From Candidatus Spyradosoma merdigallinarum (GTDB lineage Bacteria; Verrucomicrobiota; Verrucomicrobiia; Opitutales; UBA953): DNA of 13,505 nt. Under the pieces are notes generated by a model. It saw only the letters and a list, made by a program, of their open reading frames with translations, did not search any database and had not been told where the DNA came from. Made by a program: the position numbers and the translations under genes. Positions 5,405 through 10,660 of this stretch are shown in pieces (positions within the stretch are counted from its first letter, which is position 1; every line of letters starts with the position of its first letter). The stretch lies in NCBI GenBank assembly GCA_018713755.1, contig DVOG01000182.1, positions 1-13,505 of the forward strand. The letters are read 5' to 3'.

Positions 5405-8400
5405 TCAGGCGTGCGCGGCGGCGGTTTCCGCGGCGAGCTGGTCGCGGGCGTTCTTGATCATGAAGTGCAGGCGGTTGAGCACGTTGGCTTCCGACGTTCC
5501 CGAATCGAAATCGAGAAAGAGCAGATTCATTTTCGGATACAGGCGCTTGACGCGCTTTTCGATGCCCTTCGCCACGATGTGATTGGCGATGCATCCGAAG
5601 GGCTGGAGCGAAACCGCGTTGCAGATGCCGTGCTCGGCGAACGAGGCAAACTCCGCGGGAATGAGCCAGCCTTCGCCGAACTGCGCCGCGAGGTTGACGA
5701 TTCCCGCGCCTTTTTTCGCCTTTTCCTCGATGCTGCCGAACGGCCGGTAGCGGCGGAAGGCGCGGCAGGCGCGGTCCGCTTTCGCGATGGCGGATTTCGC
5801 GATCATCGAAAACGCGAGCGTGAATCCCCAAGTGCGCAGCGAACGGTGCGCGAGGTTGAGCTTGACGTTGATGCGGTTGTTCACGATGTCCTGAATCATG
5901 AAGTCCGTGACGTTGGGAATCACGGGTTCGACGCCGTTTTCCGCAAGCCACGACACGACGTTCTTGTGCGAGAACGAGTTGTATTTGACGTAGATTTCGC
6001 CGACGATGCCGATGGCGGGAACGCGCTCCGTCTTCACGGGAACGGCGTCGAATTCCTCCGCCGCGCGGCGCAGCAGGCGGAACATTTCGCTCACGCGCTT
6101 CCAGCGCACGCAGGGCACGAGCGCCGCCATGTAGCTGTCGCGCAGCTTCGCCGCCGTTCCCGCGTCGCGCTCGCGCACGACGGTCGAATAATACATCTGC
6201 GAAATGCAGTCGCCGTAGACGACGGCGGAAATCGCGCACTTGGCGATTTTCGACAGCGAGAAATGCATCCCCGGCTGGTCGTTGATCGGCGAAGTGCCGA
6301 TGCCGAGCGCGACGACGGGAACGTCGCCGTAGCCCGCGTTCGCCAGCGCTTTTTTGATCAGCGTGAGGTAGTTCGTGGCGCGGCACTGCCCGCCCGTCTG
6401 CGAAATGCCGACGGCGACGTCCTTCGGGTCGTATTTTCCGGAATCGAGCGCCTTGACGATGTCGCCGACGACGAGCGTCGCCGGATAGCAGATTTCGTTG
6501 TTGGAATGCTTCAGGCCGTATTCGACGGTTTTCTCGTCGCTGGGCGGGAGCATCGCGGCGCGGTAGCCGCAGGCTTCGAGCGCGGGCTTGATGATCGGCG
6601 AAAGATAGCCGGAAATGAACGGGTAAAGAATCATGCGCCGGCGATCCTCTTCGCGGAAAACCGCCGTGTGCTCGGGAAGCGCCTTTCTGCCGCGCGTTCC
6701 CGCGGAGGCGTTCTTGAACTTGAGGCTTTCGATGAGCGAGCGCAGACGCAGCTTCAGCGAGCCGATGTTGTTCACGTCGTCGATCTTGAGAATCGTGATG
6801 TTCTTGCCGTTCTTTTTCAGAATGTCGGAAACCTCGTCGATGATGAACGCGTCGGGCCCGCAGCCGAACGAGGTCATCTGCACGTAGTGCACGGAATCGT
6901 CCGCCTCGGCGACGAAGCGCGCCGCCTTGAGAATGCGCGTGACGTAAGTCCACTGCAGCACGCCGTTGATGCCGTCGAGCGCGTCGTCGTCGGAAAAGCG
7001 CACGATATCCTCGGTGATGACGTCCGCGCCGAAATCCGCCGCCATGTCGGAAATCTTATGCTGGACGAGCGGGTCGGAGTGGTAAGGTCTTCCCGCGAGC
7101 AGCAGCGTCATGCGGCCGTTTTTCCGCGCGTTTTCCAAAATGGTCTTCGCCTTGTCGCAGAGCTCGTGCGTGAATTTGCGCTGCGCGTTGAGCGCGACGG
7201 AAAAAGCGGGTTCGAAAACGGACTTCGCGACGCCGATCCCGTGCAGATACTTGTAGCAGGCGCGGCGCAGCAGCTTTTCGTCGGAAAACGTGACGACGGG
7301 CGAATCCAGCGGCACGCCGTATTTTTCCCGCGTTTCCATGGCGGAGGCGACGACCTGCGAGTAGCTCGAGACGATCGGGCAGTTGAAGCTGCCGTGCGCC
7401 TCCTTGTCCTCCATGCGCTCCCGCAGAACGTAGGGCATGAAGATGCGCTCGACCTTGCGGTTCACGAGGTCGAGAATGTGCCCGTGCGTGAGCTTCGCGG
7501 GGAAGCAGATGTTGTCGGACATCACGCTGTGCAGCCCCTTTTCGTAAAGCGGCATCGTCGACGTCGCGGAAACGACGACCTCGAAGCCGCATTCCGAAAG
7601 CAGCGCGCTCCAGAACGGAAAATTCTCGAACGCGTTGAGCGCGCGCGGGATTCCGATTCTGCGCTTGGCGGCGGCGGTCTTCGCGAGCTCCACGGCGCGC
7701 GCCGCGGGAACGGCGTGGCGGCGGAAAATCCGCGAATACTTGAACGTGTACATGTTTTCGCCCTTGCGGAAATCGCCGCCCTTGTTCGTGAAGATTTTCT
7801 CGCACTTGTTCCCGGAATAGTAGACGTTCCCGTTGTCGAAGAGAAATTCGCGCACCTGGCAGCGGTTCGTGCAGCCCGGGCAAGTCAGCTGCTTTTCCTT
7901 GTAGGCGTTGTGATGCGCGTAGCGCGCCAGCGGCGTTCCCGCGCCGGGCGCGGCGTTCCCGCCGGCGTTTTTCTCGTAGATTTCCTTGGCGTAGAGCGCG
8001 CAGCCGTAGGCGCCCATCAGCTCCGGCATGTTCGTGAAGATGACGGATTTGCCCGTCAGCTTCTCGAACGCGCGCACGACGGAGAGGTTGCGGAACGTCC
8101 CGCCCTGCACGACGATGTTGTCGCCCAGCTCGGAGATGTCGCGGATTTTCAGAACCTTGTGCAGGCAGTTCTTGATGATGGAAAAGCTCAGTCCCGCCGC
8201 GATGTCGGGAACGCCCGCGCCTTCCCGCAGGCATTGCTTGACCTTGGAATTCATGAACACGGTGCAGCGCGTGCCCAAGTCGCAGGGCGCTTCGGAGAAG
8301 CACGCCATGCGCGCGAACTCCGCCACGGGATGCTTCAGCGACGCCGCGAACGCCTCGACGAACGAACCGCAGCCCGACGAGCACGCCTCGTTGATTTCAA

Positions 8401-9778
8401 GCCGGTTGATCGCCTGGTTTTCGACGAAAATCGCCTTCATGTCCTGCCCGCCGATGTCGAGAATGAACGACACGTCGGGCTTGAACTTGCGCGCCGCGCG
8501 GTAGTGCGCGATCGTCTCGACGATGCCTTCGTCGAGGTTGAACGCCGCCTTCACGAGGTCTTCGCCGTAGCCGGTGACGCAGCTGCGCGCGATGCGGACT
8601 TCCTTGCCCGCGGCGCGGCATTTTTCGAGAAACGCCTTCAGCCCTTCCTCCGCCGTGCCGAGCGCGTCGCCCTGCGATTTTTTGTAAAAACGGTAAAGCA
8701 CCCGTTCCCGCGCGTCGGCGATGACGATTTTCGTCGTCGTCGAGCCCGAATCGACGCCGAGGAAACACGGCGAACCGTCGTATTCCTCGAGCGTGATTTC
8801 CGGAATGACGCCGCCCTGCTTCGTCGCGAACCAGGCGTCGAAATCTTCCTGCCCGGAAAAGAGCCGAGGGAGCGATCCCGCGTGCGGCGCATGCCCGACG
8901 GCGGTCTTCTGCGCGGCGAGCCCGCGCGCCGTTTCGGAAAGTTTCGGGAGCGGCGCGGCGTTCCCGCCCTTTTCGTCCTCTTCGCGGGAACGCGCCAGCG
9001 CCGTGAGCGCGCAGCCCCACGCGGGAATGATCGCGGCGTTCTCGCAGAAAATGCAGTCTTCGTCGCGCAGGTTCAGTTCTTCCTGAAACGCCTTGCGCAG
9101 CGCGGGAATGAACGCGAAAGGCCCGCCGCAGAAAAACGCCTTGGGCAAAATGTCGAACCCGCGCGCGAGATTCCCGATGCACTGCAGCGCGACGGCGTGG
9201 AAAATCGACGCCGCGATGTCTTCGCGGGAAACGTTGCGCGCGAGCAGGTTCTGGATGTCCGTCTTGGAAAAAACGCCGCAGCGCGAGGCGATCGGGTAAA
9301 CGGTCCGCGCGGCGAGCGCAAGGTCGGAAAGCTCCGAGACGTCGCGCCCGAGCAGCGTCGCCATCTGGTCGATGAACGCTCCCGTGCCCCCGGCGCAGCT
9401 GCCGTTCATGCGGATGTCCGGCGATTTTCCCTCTTCGAAGAAAATCATCTTCGCGTCTTCCCCGCCGATGTCGACGAACGTTTTCGTCTCCGGATATTTC
9501 GCGCGAATGACTTCCGCCGCGGCGACGACTTCCTGCACGAAAGGCAAGTTCCCGCGTTCGGCGACGCCCATGCCCGCCGAGCCCGTGACGACGAGGCGGA
9601 TTTCCCCGTCGCCGAGCTTCGCGAGCGCGTTTTCGAAGCCCGCCTGCAGCGCGCCGAAAATATCCGCGTGGTGGCGGCGGTATTCGGAATAGGCGACGTC
9701 GCCGTTCCCGTCGGCGAAGACCAGTTTCAGCGTCGTGGAGCCGACGTCCAGCCCGACATTGTAGCGCTTGTTTTCCAT
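5405..9778 (-). CDS. Giant fused 2-hydroxyacyl-CoA dehydratase activase-like protein (BadF/BadG/BcrA/BcrD plus DUF2229/HgdB-like domains)
   Basis: The 1457-residue protein carries two ASKHA ATPase domains in tandem. The first (about 1-280) has LDVGSTTLK, DIGGEDAK, NGSCAGGTGAF with Cys128, and SRCGVF with Cys167. The second (about 338-600) has LGVDSGSTTTK (Asp343), DIGGQDMKA, ACSSGCGSF with Cys466, and TRCTVF with Cys505. In homodimeric activases such as HgdC, two such Cys from each subunit hold one bridging [4Fe-4S] cluster; here both pairs lie in one chain. A CPGCTNRC box (633-640) follows. Two HgdB/DUF2229-like regions come next, with ICFPAK (Cys758), FNCP (Cys800), SFGCGPD (Cys973), ICYPAT (Cys1097), GGQCRATNY (Cys1132) and QPFGCIANH (Cys1396). 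Such proteins are common in strict anaerobes and presumably couple ATP hydrolysis to low-potential electron transfer. The substrate is unknown, and no partner dehydratase subunit lies in this window. A tetR gene directly upstream may regulate it. Confidence 0.9.
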   Translation of the reverse strand: MENKRYNVGLDVGSTTLKLVFADGNGDVAYSEYRRHHADIFGALQAGFENALAKLGDGEIRLVVTGSAGMGVAERGNLPFVQEVVAAAEVIRAKYPETKTFVDIGGEDAKMIFFEEGKSPDIRMNGSCAGGTGAFIDQMATLLGRDVSELSDLALAARTVYPIASRCGVFSKTDIQNLLARNVSREDIAASIFHAVALQCIGNLARGFDILPKAFFCGGPFAFIPALRKAFQEELNLRDEDCIFCENAAIIPAWGCALTALARSREEDEKGGNAAPLPKLSETARGLAAQKTAVGHAPHAGSLPRLFSGQEDFDAWFATKQGGVIPEITLEEYDGSPCFLGVDSGSTTTKIVIADARERVLYRFYKKSQGDALGTAEEGLKAFLEKCRAAGKEVRIARSCVTGYGEDLVKAAFNLDEGIVETIAHYRAARKFKPDVSFILDIGGQDMKAIFVENQAINRLEINEACSSGCGSFVEAFAASLKHPVAEFARMACFSEAPCDLGTRCTVFMNSKVKQCLREGAGVPDIAAGLSFSIIKNCLHKVLKIRDISELGDNIVVQGGTFRNLSVVRAFEKLTGKSVIFTNMPELMGAYGCALYAKEIYEKNAGGNAAPGAGTPLARYAHHNAYKEKQLTCPGCTNRCQVREFLFDNGNVYYSGNKCEKIFTNKGGDFRKGENMYTFKYSRIFRRHAVPAARAVELAKTAAAKRRIGIPRALNAFENFPFWSALLSECGFEVVVSATSTMPLYEKGLHSVMSDNICFPAKLTHGHILDLVNRKVERIFMPYVLRERMEDKEAHGSFNCPIVSSYSQVVASAMETREKYGVPLDSPVVTFSDEKLLRRACYKYLHGIGVAKSVFEPAFSVALNAQRKFTHELCDKAKTILENARKNGRMTLLLAGRPYHSDPLVQHKISDMAADFGADVITEDIVRFSDDDALDGINGVLQWTYVTRILKAARFVAEADDSVHYVQMTSFGCGPDAFIIDEVSDILKKNGKNITILKIDDVNNIGSLKLRLRSLIESLKFKNASAGTRGRKALPEHTAVFREEDRRRMILYPFISGYLSPIIKPALEACGYRAAMLPPSDEKTVEYGLKHSNNEICYPATLVVGDIVKALDSGKYDPKDVAVGISQTGGQCRATNYLTLIKKALANAGYGDVPVVALGIGTSPINDQPGMHFSLSKIAKCAISAVVYGDCISQMYYSTVVRERDAGTAAKLRDSYMAALVPCVRWKRVSEMFRLLRRAAEEFDAVPVKTERVPAIGIVGEIYVKYNSFSHKNVVSWLAENGVEPVIPNVTDFMIQDIVNNRINVKLNLAHRSLRTWGFTLAFSMIAKSAIAKADRACRAFRRYRPFGSIEEKAKKGAGIVNLAAQFGEGWLIPAEFASFAEHGICNAVSLQPFGCIANHIVAKGIEKRVKRLYPKMNLLFLDFDSGTSEANVLNRLHFMIKNARDQLAAETAAAHA

Positions 9779-9845
9779 CGTGAAAAAATGTTTTTCTTTT
9801 GAAAAGTTCTGTTCTTTTTTTTTTTGCGGAATGCGTTCCCGCGCC
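9779..9845. promoter_or_regulatory. AT-rich island with an 11-T run upstream of the giant activase gene
   Basis: This 67-base gap between the tetR stop and the start of the giant gene is strikingly AT-rich for the window. It includes T11 at 9815-9825 (A11 in the direction of transcription), GAAAAA-ATG-TTTTTC (inverted repeat beginning at 9781) and CTTTTGAAAAG. The A-tract could act as an UP-like or bent promoter element for the giant gene. I could not pick a convincing -35/-10 pair. One dispersed-motif copy starts at 9835. Confidence 0.45.
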
Positions 9846-10484
9846 TCAGCCCTCCGGATAAAGGCGGGAAACCGCCGTCCGGGCGACGTTCTTCTTCAGC
9901 CGCACGAGGAATTCCGCGTAGCGGTCGGGATCGGCGCTGAAGAGCGCCGTCTTGAGCACGGGCGAAAGCACGAACGGGAACACGCACTGGCTGTAGAGCG
10001 CCAGGCAGAAATGCTGCGCGTCGAAATCCTTCAGCCCGTGTTCCCGCGCGTGCTCCTCGAGCAGATGCACCGCGTAGGCGATGTTCCCGTGCTCGCTTTC
10101 CACGGACAGGAAAAGCTCCACGATGCCCTCGGGATCGCGGTAGATTTCATTGATGATGAAATGCGGCGCCGCGGGAACGGACGCCAGCAGGTCGATGTAG
10201 CTGTCCACGAATTTTTCGACTTTCTCGCGCACGCTCGCGTTCCCGCGGATGATTTTGCCCAGCTGCGGCATGAAGCCGTCGACCACGCTGCGGAAAATTT
10301 CCCGGAAAAGCTTCTCCTTCGTCCGAAAATAATAATGCAGCGAGGTGCGGCTGATGCCCGCCGTCTTCGCGATGTCGCTCATCGACGCCGCTTCCAGCCC
10401 TTTCTGCATGAACACGTCTTTCGCCGCTTCCAGAATTTTTTTCTCCGCAAGCGTCTTCTCGTCCGTCTCCGTCGTCTGACTCAT
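9846..10484 (-). CDS. TetR-family transcriptional regulator
   Basis: From ATG at 10484 the product is 212 residues, the usual TetR length. The N-terminal helix-turn-helix domain covers about residues 12-60, including ILEAAKDVFMQKG, SMSDIAKTAGIS and SLHYYFRTKEKLFREIF. The helical C-terminal part would bind the ligand and form the dimer, but its ligand class is not recognisable. The frame is open further upstream, yet an earlier start would put non-homologous residues before the domain and run through three palindromes that look like operators, so 10484 is preferred. The gene lies 67 bases upstream of the giant activase gene on the same strand and diverges from ileS. Autoregulation is likely from the palindromes. 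Control of the activase gene is plausible by co-transcription or shared operator, but I found no copy of these palindromes directly before that gene. Confidence 0.92.
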   Translation of the reverse strand: MSQTTETDEKTLAEKKILEAAKDVFMQKGLEAASMSDIAKTAGISRTSLHYYFRTKEKLFREIFRSVVDGFMPQLGKIIRGNASVREKVEKFVDSYIDLLASVPAAPHFIINEIYRDPEGIVELFLSVESEHGNIAYAVHLLEEHAREHGLKDFDAQHFCLALYSQCVFPFVLSPVLKTALFSADPDRYAEFLVRLKKNVARTAVSRLYPEG

Positions 10485-10487
10485 AAG

Positions 10488-10531
10488 TTTTACAGAGCCG
10501 TAAAAACATGAATGTTTGACAGACATGTCAA
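10488..10531. promoter_or_regulatory. Three adjacent palindromes upstream of tetR, candidate TetR operators
   Basis: TTTTAC-N6-GTAAAA (10488-10505), ACAT-GA-ATGT (10506-10515) and TTGACA-N4-TGTCAA (10516-10531) follow each other without gaps, starting three bases upstream of the tetR ATG. All arms match perfectly. The third contains a TTGACA that could serve as the -35 of the tetR promoter on the minus strand, so a bound repressor would block it. This is typical of autoregulated TetR genes. Which palindrome binds the protein cannot be told. Confidence 0.6.
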
Positions 10532-10550
10532 TGCAAAATTCCGCTGACGG

Positions 10551-10593
10551 CGTTCCCGCGCGCATCCCGGCGCGCGCCCGCGGCACGGGAACG
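10551..10593. repeat. Inverted pair of the GCGGGAACG motif between divergent tetR and ileS
   Basis: CGTTCCCG (10551-10558) is complementary to CGGGAACG (10586-10593), with a 27-base GC-rich spacer. It sits in the 176-base divergent region (10485-10660), which holds no gene. The position between two promoters argues against a terminator. Confidence 0.65.
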
Positions 10594-10608
10594 CGCCGCG
10601 CTGCAAGA

Positions 10609-10614
10609 TTGACT
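10609..10614 (+). promoter_or_regulatory. Possible -35 box of ileS
   Basis: TTGACT is the best -35 match upstream of ileS. The expected -10 position (around 10632-10641, CATGCTTTTAC region) has no good TATAAT match, so the promoter is only partly supported. No T-box leader is visible between here and the ATG at 10661; the space is too short for one. No Shine-Dalgarno is evident. Confidence 0.3.
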
Positions 10615-10660
10615 AAACGCGGAAAATCGCCATGCTTTTACGTTTCCATTTTTTCAGATC

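Noticed and set aside
5411..9802. A 1463-codon open frame on the plus strand opposite the giant activase gene
   Set aside because: Its translation is Arg/Glu/Val/Ala-rich low-order sequence without family signatures, while the opposite strand has clear activase motifs. Long antisense frames are common in GC-rich genes with strong third-position GC.
10485..10586. A longer TetR start at 10586
   Set aside because: The added residues have no counterpart in TetR proteins and would cover the palindromic operator region; ATG at 10484 gives a standard length.
10615..10660. A T-box leader before ileS
   Set aside because: The space between the possible promoter and the ATG is under 50 bases, too short for a T-box, and no conserved T-box sequence is present.
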